From the NCBI RefSeq assembly GCF_000763295.1, contig NZ_JRJE01000020.1, positions 273,506 through 337,505 of the forward strand: a stretch of DNA of 64,000 nucleotides, written 5' to 3'. Each line of letters begins with the position of its first letter. Position 1 is the stretch's first letter. The notes beneath the pieces were generated by a model. That model was not told where the DNA came from. It made no database searches and saw nothing but the letters and a program-made list of their open reading frames with translations. Source of the DNA: Thalassospira australica. GTDB lineage: Bacteria > Pseudomonadota > Alphaproteobacteria > Rhodospirillales > Thalassospiraceae. The position numbers and the translations under genes were made by a program. Of the stretch, positions 36,831 to 45,945 are shown piece after piece.

Positions 36831-37232
36831 TTATGCACGGCCAAGGGCCGAAATGAACATTGATTTCTGCTTGGCGTACAAACGCGTCATGGTCTGATAA
36901 TCGACCTGATTTTCGTTCATCTTGACCATCTGTTCTTCAAGGATCACGGCGTTTTTGCCCGGTGCGACCTCGTAGTTCTTGCGCACTTCCTCATCCTTGA
37001 AGTTCTGCGGTTTGTTAAGACCCTGACTATGGCCTGGCGTGGTCGCTTCCATCGCAAGGATGAACTGGCGGTCGCGGCCGATATTTTTCGGGTCGAATTC
37101 CTTGAGATCGTTGGCACGGTAGTTTGGCGTATCGGAGTTGGCAATATTCTGCGCGATGACTTCCTGACGCTGTGTCAGCCAGTCCATCTTTTCTTTCATG
37201 TTGGCGAACATGCCAAGTTTGCCGATATCCAT
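36831..37232 (-). CDS. flgB: Flagellar proximal rod protein FlgB
   Basis: A 133-residue rod protein. The motif WLTQRQEVIAQNIANSDTPN near residue 18 and the C-terminal NQVDYQTMTRLYAKQKSMF are family hallmarks. AAGGAGCAGG precedes the ATG. It is the first gene of flgB-flgC-fliE, with a sigma-54 promoter 132 bases upstream, and is divergent from csrA. Confidence 0.96.
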   Translation of the reverse strand: MDIGKLGMFANMKEKMDWLTQRQEVIAQNIANSDTPNYRANDLKEFDPKNIGRDRQFILAMEATTPGHSQGLNKPQNFKDEEVRKNYEVAPGKNAVILEEQMVKMNENQVDYQTMTRLYAKQKSMFISALGRA

Positions 37233-37364
37233 TTCCTGCTCCTTGTCTGCGCATCGACGAGTATTGTGCGCGCGGGTAAAGCCGAAGTTAACATCACGCC
37301 CTTATCGGGCCCGGTTTCTTCCGACGGACGATTTTACCGCCCGGATAAATCCTGCAAATGGAAA

Positions 37365-37380
37365 TGCATGAAGCGTGCCA
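37365..37380 (-). promoter_or_regulatory. Sigma-54 promoter of flgB-flgC-fliE
   Basis: On the minus strand TGGCACGCTTCATGCA, with GG and GC exactly ten bases apart. It fits the -24/-12 consensus (TGGCAC-N5-TTGCA) with one change. Confidence 0.85.
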
Positions 37381-37515
37381 GAATTAAAAAGCATATTGAT
37401 ATCACCCATGTTTCATTCAAATGATCGCGGGTACTAGACCGCGGGTTTGAAACCGGGCATATTGGCTTGGCCTGACAATTTAATTGTCATTTACCTATCG
37501 AAACCGGGACACTGC

Positions 37516-37794
37516 ATGCTCTATCTCACACGAAAAGTCGGCGACTCCGTTGTCATTGATGACAATATTGAAGTCACTGTCGTTGAGGTCCGTGGCAAGA
37601 CCGTCAAACTCGGCTTCACCTTCCCCGAAGATGTTCAAGTCTTGCGCCGTGAACTTTATGACCGCATTCAGGAAGAAAACCGGTCGGCAGCGGTCAGCGA
37701 AGATATCATTCGCCAGCTTGGTGGTTCCAGCAGTGCCGCAAAAGACAGTGCCGACGCCGAAACGACCGCGGATGACAAGCCTGACAACGACTAA
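37516..37794 (+). CDS. csrA: CsrA RNA-binding regulator with C-terminal extension
   Basis: 92 residues. The first 60 are a standard CsrA fold (MLYLTRKVGDSVVIDD, IEVTVVEVRGKTVKLGF, then EVQVLRRELYDRI-like helix as DVQVLRRELYDRIQEEN). It is followed by about 30 extra residues ending in an acidic tail. CsrA binds GGA sites in mRNA leaders, above all flagellin. The window also has fliW, the protein antagonist of CsrA. The start ATG is at 37516; the frame extends upstream without CsrA similarity. First of the csrA-flhX-fliO-fliP run. Confidence 0.93.
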   Translation: MLYLTRKVGDSVVIDDNIEVTVVEVRGKTVKLGFTFPEDVQVLRRELYDRIQEENRSAAVSEDIIRQLGGSSSAAKDSADAETTADDKPDND

Positions 37795-38001
37795 GACGCG
37801 ACTGCGTCTGACGGTTCGCCACGCACTCATTCCCGCCATCTTCTAAATTTCAAAGCCTGCCTTGGGCCTGTTCATTTAAATGCTGTTTTCAGTATGCCTG
37901 CGTCGACAACGATTTGTTGACCATCTTTGTTCTATGGTCGACCCTGATCAGGGTAACGACCCTACAACAGGCTAGGCAACCGTCCTGAATTGAAGGACCT
38001 T

Positions 38002-38418
38002 ATGAGCGGGAAAAAGCCCACCTATGACATTACCGATACCCCGGCAAGCAAGACGGAAAATCTTGCCGCACCGGGTACGCACGACCAAAAGGCGGTTGCG
38101 CTTCGGTATAAGCATGGCAAGGACAATGCCCCGACACTAAGCGCCAAGGGCGAAGGCAGCGTTGCGGAACAGATCTTGCAAGTTGCTTTTGCCAATGGCG
38201 TCAAGGTCCGCAAAGACAGTGACCTTGCCGAAATTTTGATGGCTGTTGAGGTCGAAAGCGAAATTCCGCTGGAGGCTTTTGCAGCAGTCGCCGAGATTTT
38301 GAACTATATATATCGGATCAATCGCATTTATGGCGGTTCGACGCGCAGTCAGTCTGATCCCGAAGATCAGATCATATCTGCGCCAACAACTGACCGAAAC
38401 GGGGAAGGCGCATCATGA
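38002..38418 (+). CDS. FlhX: FlhB C-terminal domain homologue without gate or cleavage site
   Basis: A 138-residue soluble protein. Residues 30-115 align by eye with the FlhB cytoplasmic domain: KAVALRYKHGKDNAPTLSAKGEG, then AEQILQVAFANGVKVRKDSDLAEILMAVEVESEIPLE and AVAEILNYIYR. It has no membrane part and no NPTH. Such FlhX proteins can partly replace FlhB-C or tune export switching. GAAGGA precedes the ATG. It is coupled to the next gene by an ATGA overlap. Confidence 0.88.
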   Translation: MSGKKPTYDITDTPASKTENLAAPGTHDQKAVALRYKHGKDNAPTLSAKGEGSVAEQILQVAFANGVKVRKDSDLAEILMAVEVESEIPLEAFAAVAEILNYIYRINRIYGGSTRSQSDPEDQIISAPTTDRNGEGAS

Positions 38419-38750
38419 GCCCAGAACAATTCAAGCCCGATCAGTTCAAGAACGACCTGAAGCGCGTCCTGTCCCTGATCCGGACCGGTCAGCGATACCT
38501 TGAAGATGGCAAGGTGGTCGAGCTTTCCGCGCTCGAAACCAAGATTGCCGACCTGTGCGAACAGGCCCGCACCATGGCCCCTGACCAGCGCGATGAAATT
38601 GCCCCGCTGCTTGCGGCACTCACCGACGAACTTGGTCAGTTCGAAACCAAGATGCAGCAGGAATATAGCGACATCCAGCGCCAGTTGCGCGGCATCAGCA
38701 GCACGACACAGGCAACAAATGCCTACGCACAGGCCGCACGCACCAAATAG
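38415..38750 (+). CDS. Uncharacterised helical protein, possible flagellar chaperone
   Basis: 111 residues, strongly helical and charged (KNDLKRVLSLIRTGQRYLED, ALTDELGQFETKMQQEYSDI), with no signal or membrane part. Its size and character resemble FlgN/FliT export chaperones, but no motif proves it. It overlaps flhX by four bases and precedes fliO. Confidence 0.6.
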   Translation: MSPEQFKPDQFKNDLKRVLSLIRTGQRYLEDGKVVELSALETKIADLCEQARTMAPDQRDEIAPLLAALTDELGQFETKMQQEYSDIQRQLRGISSTTQATNAYAQAARTK

Positions 38751-38922
38751 GACGGGCAGCTTAAGACGCTGATGTAAAAGCTGTCATTGCGACGCCCCAC
38801 GTGCGGGGTGCATTGCCTGGTTGTACCTTGCTTGGTCGTGACGGGCGCGTTAAACAGAAATACACATGCAGGGACATGCCTGCGAACTGATCGTCACAGG
38901 GTGTTGACGGGGAAGCTACCTG

Positions 38923-39318
38923 ATGGAACTAAGCGCCTATTTCCGGTTTGTTGCCGCCCTGCTTTTTGTGCTGGGAATTATTGGCGTGTTTGCGTTGTTG
39001 GCACGCCGCTTTGTGCCGGGCGCACGCAACATCAACCGCCGTGGCGTCAAACGCCGCTTGGCCGTTGTTGAAGTTGTTCCTGTCGATACCAAACGCCGTC
39101 TGGTTTTGCTCAAACGCGATGATACCGAACATCTTGTAATGCTGGGTCCGAATGGCGACATCGTTGTCGAACGCAATATCGGCACCCACTTTAGCGAAAT
39201 CCTTGATCAGCAGACGGTCGATGCTGAAAACGCACCGCTTACAGGTGCGCACGAAAAGAACACCGTCCCCGAAACGACAACCGGGGCAGAGCAGATTGAC
39301 AGGAATGCGCCTGCATGA
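38923..39318 (+). CDS. fliO: Flagellar biosynthetic protein FliO
   Basis: A 131-residue inner-membrane protein with one N-terminal helix (VAALLFVLGIIGVFALLARRF). A small FliO-type beta domain follows (LAVVEVVPVDTKRRLVLLKRDD, EHLVMLGPNGDIVVE), then a variable tail. It helps assemble the FliP ring. It overlaps fliP by four bases. Confidence 0.88.
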   Translation: MELSAYFRFVAALLFVLGIIGVFALLARRFVPGARNINRRGVKRRLAVVEVVPVDTKRRLVLLKRDDTEHLVMLGPNGDIVVERNIGTHFSEILDQQTVDAENAPLTGAHEKNTVPETTTGAEQIDRNAPA

Positions 39319-40136
39319 ACCGCGATACGTCTTCTCCATCATGCACTTCTGAAGCGAAACCGGCCAAAGCAGGCTGGCGGGCACCGCGCTGGTTAACACT
39401 GTGCGCAATCTGGTCGTTGCTGCCACTCATTGCGATTATGGCCGGTGGCGATACGGTTCAGGCGCAGTCATTCAATTTTGACCTTGGTGATGGGCCGGGA
39501 GTGACGTCTTCAGGTCGGTTGATCCAGTTGATCGGTCTGATCACGGTCTTAAGCATCGCGCCAGCGATCCTGATGATGGTGACGTCCTTTACCCGTATCA
39601 TCGTCGTCCTCAGCCTGCTTAGAACTGCCCTTGGCATTCAGCAGTCCCCGCCAAATCAGGTTCTGATCAGTCTGGCGATGTTCCTGACACTGTTTATCAT
39701 GATGCCAACGCTTGAGCGTGTCTGGGACGAAGGCCTGGAACCGATGATCAACGGCAACATCGACGAGTTCGAAGGCTTTGAACGTTCGGTTCAGCCCGTA
39801 CATGACTTCATGATGACCCAGGTTCGCGAACGCGATCTGCAATTGTTTGTCAATCTGGCAGGCATCGAAGAGGTCACATCCCCTGAAGACATCCCGCTGC
39901 GCTCGTTGATCCCGGCCTTTATGATCAGTGAATTGCGCCGGGCGTTTGAAATCGGCTTCCTGTTGTTTATTCCGTTCTTGATCATCGACATGGTGGTCGC
40001 CAGCATTCTGATGTCGATGGGTATGATGATGCTGCCCCCGGTCATCATTTCCCTGCCATTCAAGCTGATCTTCTTTGTGATGGTGGATGGCTGGTACCTG
40101 ATTGCCGGATCGCTGGTCGAAAGTTTCGGCGGATAG
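39315..40136 (+). CDS. fliP: Flagellar export gate protein FliP
   Basis: A 273-residue gate protein. It has a hydrophobic start region (signal-like, near 25-55), then the FliP family core: LIGLITVLSIAPAILMMVTS near 75, LLRTALGIQQSPPNQ near 105, SLAMFLTLFIMMPT and the C-terminal MGMMMLPPVIISLPFKLIFF near 235. It forms the pentameric export gate. Last gene of the csrA-to-fliP run. Confidence 0.97.
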   Translation: MNRDTSSPSCTSEAKPAKAGWRAPRWLTLCAIWSLLPLIAIMAGGDTVQAQSFNFDLGDGPGVTSSGRLIQLIGLITVLSIAPAILMMVTSFTRIIVVLSLLRTALGIQQSPPNQVLISLAMFLTLFIMMPTLERVWDEGLEPMINGNIDEFEGFERSVQPVHDFMMTQVRERDLQLFVNLAGIEEVTSPEDIPLRSLIPAFMISELRRAFEIGFLLFIPFLIIDMVVASILMSMGMMMLPPVIISLPFKLIFFVMVDGWYLIAGSLVESFGG

Positions 40137-40211
40137 GCCGGCGGGCCGACAACGCAGCAATCCCAAACACCGAACACTGTTTTACAGACACGAACACATA
40201 CACGACAAAAC

Positions 40212-40243
40212 AAAAGCCGCCTGCACAACAGAGCGGCTTTTTT
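40212..40243. terminator. Bidirectional terminator between fliP and the Sel1-repeat gene
   Basis: AAAAGCCGC and GCGGCTTTTTT pair around a 12-base loop, in the gap between two convergent genes. Confidence 0.9.
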
Positions 40244-40277
40244 GCGTTTACATCAAAGCAGGCGTTGGCGTCTGATT

Positions 40278-41618
40278 CTATGCCTTCCTGGAGCGTCCGG
40301 ACTTGAAAACATCCTTTTCAAGCGGTTTCAGGCCAAAGCTGCCCCGGCGCGGACCGGGATTGTCGGAAACATATTTTTCCGCAACCTTGCGTTCCTGTTC
40401 GCTCATGCGGGCATGGATCGCCCCCATTTCGCGTTGCGCCTGACTGCCTTCGGTCGGGGCCGACATCTTAAGCCAGTAATAGGCCAGAACATTATCCTGA
40501 TCGACGCCACTGCCAATCGCATAAAGGCGACCAAGCGCAGCCTGACCGTTTGCCGATCCTTTGCGCGCGGCACGTTCATACCAGGTTGCCGCACGGATCA
40601 TGTCGACAGGCACACCAAGGCCATGTTCATACATCACGCCAATCAGGTGATAGCCCCCCGGATGCCCCAGTTCGGCAAGATCCATGGCAAGATCAAGCGC
40701 ATTGGCGTAATCGGGTTCACGATGAGGTACACCGAAAATCTGGATCTGGGTCATCTGATATTTGGCAGACGCATCCCCCTGATCAACAGCATGGCTTAAC
40801 ATCGTCCAGCCACGGTTAAACAGTTTCAGATCCGATGAATGGCAGAAATACATCGCAAGGTTTGCCTGGGCATAGGCATCCCCCTCGCTCGCGGCGAGTT
40901 CGAACCAACTGATGCTTTCGGCAATATTGCGTTCTGCACCAAGTCCAACGCCCAGCGCATAGCCAAGGGCGGATGCGGCTTCGACACTGCCCGCACGGGC
41001 TGCACGCATATTGAATTCGAATGACTTCGACGGATCGCGGTTTACGCCACGGCCTTCGAGGTAAAGATAGGCCAACACACTGACAGCAGACGGGTCATTA
41101 AGATCACTGGCGCGCTCGAAATAGCCAACGGCCTTTTCATCATCCTGCGGCACGCCCCACCCATTAAGGTAACACACACCAAGATTATACAGCGCTGCGA
41201 CAGATCCGAACTCAATGGCTTCTTCAAACCAGTGGGCGGCGGTTTCGGCATTTTCCTGAACGCCAAGCCCCTTGGCATAGAGATAACCCAGATTGTTGGC
41301 CGAAACAGGCCCGCCACCGGTGGCTTCTTCGTTAAACCAGTAGGCGGCTTCGCGATACCATTGCTGACCTTCACCAAGATCCTCGGCAACACCGAGTCCC
41401 TTGCTGCGCATATAGCCATAGCAAACTGCGGCAAATGCCCGGCTTTGACGGTGAATCTGGTCAAGAATACGACGGGTCGCGGACTCATCTCGCGGCATTC
41501 CATCGCCCAGAAAATGCTTTTGGGCAAGTGAAAGCTGGGCGAAAATGTCCTTTTCGACATTCGCCTCATCGTAATAGACCATTTTAAGTGCACGATCCAT
41601 CACAGTACCGCAACCCAT
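40278..41618 (-). CDS. Sel1-like repeat protein
   Basis: About 446 residues with roughly nine Sel1 repeats of 36 residues, recognisable by A-x-x-L-G-x-x-Y-x-x-G-x-G-V (for example NNLGYLYAKGLGVQENAETAAH and LYNLGVCYLNGWGVPQDDEKAVG). There is no signal peptide, so it is probably cytoplasmic; the C-terminus is basic. Sel1 proteins are scaffolds. It lies 81 bases after the 1172-residue TPR gene in the same direction, so a shared role with the motor cluster is possible. The start is uncertain (41618, 41600 or 41582). Confidence 0.8.
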   Translation of the reverse strand: MGCGTVMDRALKMVYYDEANVEKDIFAQLSLAQKHFLGDGMPRDESATRRILDQIHRQSRAFAAVCYGYMRSKGLGVAEDLGEGQQWYREAAYWFNEEATGGGPVSANNLGYLYAKGLGVQENAETAAHWFEEAIEFGSVAALYNLGVCYLNGWGVPQDDEKAVGYFERASDLNDPSAVSVLAYLYLEGRGVNRDPSKSFEFNMRAARAGSVEAASALGYALGVGLGAERNIAESISWFELAASEGDAYAQANLAMYFCHSSDLKLFNRGWTMLSHAVDQGDASAKYQMTQIQIFGVPHREPDYANALDLAMDLAELGHPGGYHLIGVMYEHGLGVPVDMIRAATWYERAARKGSANGQAALGRLYAIGSGVDQDNVLAYYWLKMSAPTEGSQAQREMGAIHARMSEQERKVAEKYVSDNPGPRRGSFGLKPLEKDVFKSGRSRKA

Positions 41619-41698
41619 CACCGTTCAAAAACCCAGCAATATCATGGCACTTCTGTTCATTCGGGATGAAACCGGCGCCACGATATATTTATCGAACG

Positions 41699-44600
41699 TT
41701 AATTTATAGCACTAAGCTGAGACTTTTCCAACTGGTCTCGATAGGTTGCCAGGAAACCTTGGAATTCTTCGACCTCATCAACCCGGTCAGCAAGCGTGCG
41801 GTAATCGATCAATCCTTGGGTCGGGGACGAGGTGATCAGGCTAAAGGCTTCTGCATACGGGCTTTCGGCCATGATTTCGCCGTAGCGACGCTTGAGCATG
41901 TTAAGTGTGCGTTCCTGCCCGGCCATCGCCAGATTGACCGCCCAGTTCAACAGATAGCGCCCCCGTTCATCCGAGACACCTTCGATGTCAAATGGTTCAT
42001 CGCCAACCAGACGCTGGAAGGTTTCAGCAGCCGACATGTAATCACGCGTTTCGCGGTATTCGTCGATCCGCAACAGTTCGGCATTGCGCGAATAGTCCCC
42101 TTCAAGGGTGCTGAGCGCTTCTGCGCCGCGATCGGTATCAAGCAGGGCACGTGCTTTAAGATGGCGGCGCTGGGTTGCCAGTTCTTCTGACAGACCGGGA
42201 ACCTCGGTACTATCGATCACGCGGATTGTTTCGTCTGGCTTGCCATCAAGCAAGTAAACCAGCGCCAAACGCGCGCCCACACGGGCCTCTTCCACACCGT
42301 CAAGACGGAACTCGACCTGATGTTCAAGAAGCTCTTCGGCGCGATCGAACAATTCGACATCGACCATCCGGTCTGCCAGACGCCGGATAAGTTCATCGCC
42401 CTTCTCGCCCGCCGGGGTCAACTCACGGAATTCGTCATACAGGGCAACCGCCTTGATCGCAGAGATATTATTGATCTCATCGCCCAGATACAGGTTTTCA
42501 AACGTATCGTGCATCATATCGGTGGCTTCTTTTGCCACCGGCCGGTTTGGGAAGAAGATTGCCACCTGTCGCAGGGTATTCAAGCCGTCGCGGAAATCCT
42601 TGTTTTCGATCTGCAATTCACCGATCCGCTTGAGCAAGGCCATCTCAAACGCATCACCGCGCCAAGCGAACCGAAGCTTTTGCAGCTGTTCGATTGCATC
42701 TTCGACCGTCAGGCGCTCCAGACGCATCAGAAGTTCGGTACGATCAAAGATCGCGTGCGCACGCGCCTTGCGGTTATCGCCTTCTGCCACCTGATCCCAG
42801 GTGGCCACGGCCTGTTCCAGTTCGCCTGCTTCTTCTTCAAAGATGCCCTTGAGGTACTGAATATCCATGACCTTGCTTTCGCTAAGGCCCGGTGTCAGGA
42901 GCATTTTATCAATTAAATCCATCCCCGCTTCGGGATTACCGACAATCAAGGCCTGTTCGGTCGCCAGCGGTGCAATCCGCCCCAAAAGTTCCGGCGGATA
43001 GAAATCAAGGATATGAACACTTTCAAGCAGGTTCCGCGCCCCTTCGTTCGGACGCCCCTGTGCCGCAAGGGTCACGGCCCGCCAAAGCTGCATCTCGGGA
43101 ATGGCCTGCAGACGTTCATCTTCAAGCAACCTTTCTGCTTCGCCATAGTCACGATTAAGGAACTTGACTGCGGCCTTCAACGCACGGAATTGCAATTTCT
43201 GCGCAATCAGTGGATCGTCCCCCTCCATAGCAGAAACCACGGCATTTGCCTCAGGACCAAGACCGTTGGCCAGATAATATTGCGCAAGGTCAAGACGTGC
43301 CTTGTTGCGGTGCTCATCACCACTTTCTGCGATCTGAGCGCGCAATCTGCGGATTGTCCTGCTGAAATTATCAAGCCCGCCACGACGCCAATCATCCAAC
43401 TCAAAGATCAATCCTTCGCGGCCATCGCCGGTTCTTGCGCGCACACCCGTTGCAGAGGCCAGCAAACGCGCACCTTCAGGTGAAATATTCAAACCTTCTT
43501 CTGCGGTGACAATTACCGCACTTCCGTCATCACGCCCGGCGACTTGCACGCTGTCATTCATTGGCGCAACAACAACACCCTGTACCGATGGCAGGACTTC
43601 AAATTCCGGATAGCTCAGCGCAACTTCGATACCATAACCACTTTGGGTGGTCGTGGTCACACGCAGGGTATCGCCAACTTCCGGGTCATCAATCGGGATG
43701 ATCGGACCGACGTCATCAAGTGGCACGATCAGACGCGCACGGGTTTGGTCATCAAGCTCAATCGACGGGCCAAGCTTTTCAATTGGCTGCATCACCCCTT
43801 GCTGCATGGTGATACGCCAGTCGCCATTATCGGCCTGAGTTGTGTAAAGCCCTACCCCGTCGGGGATGGTCATGCGCAGAATTGTTGCATAGGGGCTTTC
43901 GACCTGTTCGATAACACCAATGATCTGGGCTGCTTCCTGACGCACTGTATCCAGATCAAGATTGGCCCGAACATCAAACGCCACCCACAAGAACCCAGCA
44001 CGCGACCAAACCGCGGCACCACCTGCCTGACCAAACGGGAAGCCAAGCGATAGCTCTGTCGTGGTTTGTTCTACTGTTACCGCAAGATCGCCAATACTTT
44101 CGCGTTCCACTGGCGCATCACCAATGCCCGTAACGGCCCCCGGCCCCGCGTCTTCGCTGTTTTGAGCGGCCTGTGCCAGTGCCTCGGGCGAGTTTGGATC
44201 GATATCCTGGTTTGCCGTGTCTGGCTGATCTTCTGCCTGCGCGGCCCCTGCTTGTGCTGGCGCGGGTGCCGCCGGCGCATCAGGTGCAGAAGCGGTCTCT
44301 GGCGGTATTGGCGCCGCACTGGTAGCGCTTGGCGGTGTGGTTGGGCGTGTCTGGGCGGTTGTCGATGCGGGCGCACGTTGCGCGCCCATAATGTCGACGA
44401 CGACCTTGTTGCCGGACCGGAAATGGCGCAACTGGCGTGCGGGGGTGGTTTCGACAACCACATCAAGCGGGTTTGTCGCGCTTTGCCGAATACGAACACC
44501 TCGGGGCAGTCGCCGTGAAACATCTGTGGCGTTTATTTGTGCTGGCGCCTCAAACGCGATGGTTTGCGATCCTTGCGCACCCTCAAGGGCATACTCAGTT

Positions 44601-45217
44601 CTGTTGGGCCAATCAAAAACCAGCCGATAAAATGTCGGATGCCGTCCAACACGGACATCAAGTGTGGCAACGTCCTGATTTTCCTGGGCACTTTCGACAG
44701 CTTCGACCGGTGTGATTGGCGCCGGGGTTATTTGCGGGTTTTGATCATCTTGTGCCGGTCGCGTCGGCGGCGTCGGCACCGCATTTGGAGTTGGCGCTGG
44801 TTCCGGTGCAGGTGCCGCATCGGGTTTATCGAGAATATCAAGGACGACATTACTGCCGACATTAAATGCCCGGACCTCGAAATCATCGCTCAGCACAAAC
44901 GCAACCGTCTGGCCATCAGGATCAAAGAAGGCGTCGGAAACATAATCGGAGATCGGTGCAAGAACGCCCCGCAAAGACGAAACCAACGGCTGATCAAACC
45001 GCACAACTAACTGGTCACCGATTATTTCAGCGGTGTAATTGACCGGTTCGTTCCATTGCAGAACAATTCGTCCATAACCGTTATGCAGGCCCGAGCGGAT
45101 AATTACTGGGTCCGCCACCTGGGCCACTGCTGGGCGCATTCCGCTGATGGGCAAAAACATTGCCGTGGTGGTCGCAATCACGACCGCCAGCAGGATGCGC
45201 ACGGCAAGTTTCGCCAT
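41699..45217 (-). CDS. Large periplasmic AMIN-like/TPR protein of the motor cluster
   Basis: 1172 residues. A signal peptide ends near PAVAQ (33). Two AMIN-like beta domains follow (about 35-135, GRIVLQWNEP; 185-285, YRLVFDWPN), joined by Pro/Ala-rich linkers (for example residues 138-160 and 290-345), then a third similar unit near 380-480. The C-terminal half (about 610-1160) is TPR-like helices (ARLDLAQYYLANGLGPEANA, ARLALVYLLDGKPDE). It lies two bases after motB in the motB-cheZ-cheY operon. I know no named homologue; a periplasmic part of the stator or basal body is an inference. Confidence 0.7.
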   Translation of the reverse strand: MAKLAVRILLAVVIATTTAMFLPISGMRPAVAQVADPVIIRSGLHNGYGRIVLQWNEPVNYTAEIIGDQLVVRFDQPLVSSLRGVLAPISDYVSDAFFDPDGQTVAFVLSDDFEVRAFNVGSNVVLDILDKPDAAPAPEPAPTPNAVPTPPTRPAQDDQNPQITPAPITPVEAVESAQENQDVATLDVRVGRHPTFYRLVFDWPNRTEYALEGAQGSQTIAFEAPAQINATDVSRRLPRGVRIRQSATNPLDVVVETTPARQLRHFRSGNKVVVDIMGAQRAPASTTAQTRPTTPPSATSAAPIPPETASAPDAPAAPAPAQAGAAQAEDQPDTANQDIDPNSPEALAQAAQNSEDAGPGAVTGIGDAPVERESIGDLAVTVEQTTTELSLGFPFGQAGGAAVWSRAGFLWVAFDVRANLDLDTVRQEAAQIIGVIEQVESPYATILRMTIPDGVGLYTTQADNGDWRITMQQGVMQPIEKLGPSIELDDQTRARLIVPLDDVGPIIPIDDPEVGDTLRVTTTTQSGYGIEVALSYPEFEVLPSVQGVVVAPMNDSVQVAGRDDGSAVIVTAEEGLNISPEGARLLASATGVRARTGDGREGLIFELDDWRRGGLDNFSRTIRRLRAQIAESGDEHRNKARLDLAQYYLANGLGPEANAVVSAMEGDDPLIAQKLQFRALKAAVKFLNRDYGEAERLLEDERLQAIPEMQLWRAVTLAAQGRPNEGARNLLESVHILDFYPPELLGRIAPLATEQALIVGNPEAGMDLIDKMLLTPGLSESKVMDIQYLKGIFEEEAGELEQAVATWDQVAEGDNRKARAHAIFDRTELLMRLERLTVEDAIEQLQKLRFAWRGDAFEMALLKRIGELQIENKDFRDGLNTLRQVAIFFPNRPVAKEATDMMHDTFENLYLGDEINNISAIKAVALYDEFRELTPAGEKGDELIRRLADRMVDVELFDRAEELLEHQVEFRLDGVEEARVGARLALVYLLDGKPDETIRVIDSTEVPGLSEELATQRRHLKARALLDTDRGAEALSTLEGDYSRNAELLRIDEYRETRDYMSAAETFQRLVGDEPFDIEGVSDERGRYLLNWAVNLAMAGQERTLNMLKRRYGEIMAESPYAEAFSLITSSPTQGLIDYRTLADRVDEVEEFQGFLATYRDQLEKSQLSAIN

Positions 45218-45219
45218 AC

Positions 45220-45945
45220 TTACGTGCCTCCGATCCCGCTTCCCGCATGAGGCTCGATTACAATGTCGACCCGGCGCGCCATTGCAAATCGCGCCTCCTC
45301 ACTCAACAATTCGGGAAGCTGGTCGTATCTTGATGCCGCAAATCCGTAAATATTTATGTAATCTGTGTAACCGGATCTTTTGAGCTCGTTGGCGACGGCC
45401 CCTGCGCGTGCCAGCGAAAGTTCCCAGTTTGACGCATATTGCCCCCGTCCGCTAAGCGGTCGCGGGTCGGTGTGGCCCTGCACGCCGATACGGTTACCAA
45501 TGTTTCGCAACACCCCGCCCAAAACAAACAAGGCCTGCCGGGCCTGTGGCGTCATGTCCGAACTGCCCGCGACAAAAAGAATATCGCCGGGCAAGGAAAT
45601 CACCAGTTTGTCTGCATCGCGCGACATGCTGGCATCGCCCAGAACCGGATTGTCATCAATGGCGTCATCAATCACCGCACTGAGATAATCAAGGTTCATC
45701 GCCGGCTTGCGATAAACACGCGGGATGTTCAGGCTTGCCATCGGCTCGTCGTTTTCTTCCTCTGGCGAGGGCTTGATACTTTGCGAAAGGGAATCAACCA
45801 CCTCGTCCCAGCGGTCGATCTTGACCTTGGACATGGCAAACAACATCACAAAGAACGTCAGCAGCAGCGAAATCAGATCCGCAAGGCTAAGCATCCACGG
45901 CGGCGGCCCCTTTGGACCTTCATCGCGTTTGACTTCATCACTCAT
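45220..45945 (-). CDS. MotB-family stator protein
   Basis: A 241-residue protein. The N-terminal helix is WMLSLADLISLLLTFFVMLF with Asp23 in the place of the proton-binding Asp of MotB. A plug/linker follows, and an OmpA-like peptidoglycan-binding domain near residues 115-235 (GHTDPRPLSGRGQYASNWELSLARA). Its start overlaps the stop of the MotB-like gene upstream (TGATG). No motA is next to it, so its partner is elsewhere. Confidence 0.88.
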   Translation of the reverse strand: MSDEVKRDEGPKGPPPWMLSLADLISLLLTFFVMLFAMSKVKIDRWDEVVDSLSQSIKPSPEEENDEPMASLNIPRVYRKPAMNLDYLSAVIDDAIDDNPVLGDASMSRDADKLVISLPGDILFVAGSSDMTPQARQALFVLGGVLRNIGNRIGVQGHTDPRPLSGRGQYASNWELSLARAGAVANELKRSGYTDYINIYGFAASRYDQLPELLSEEARFAMARRVDIVIEPHAGSGIGGT

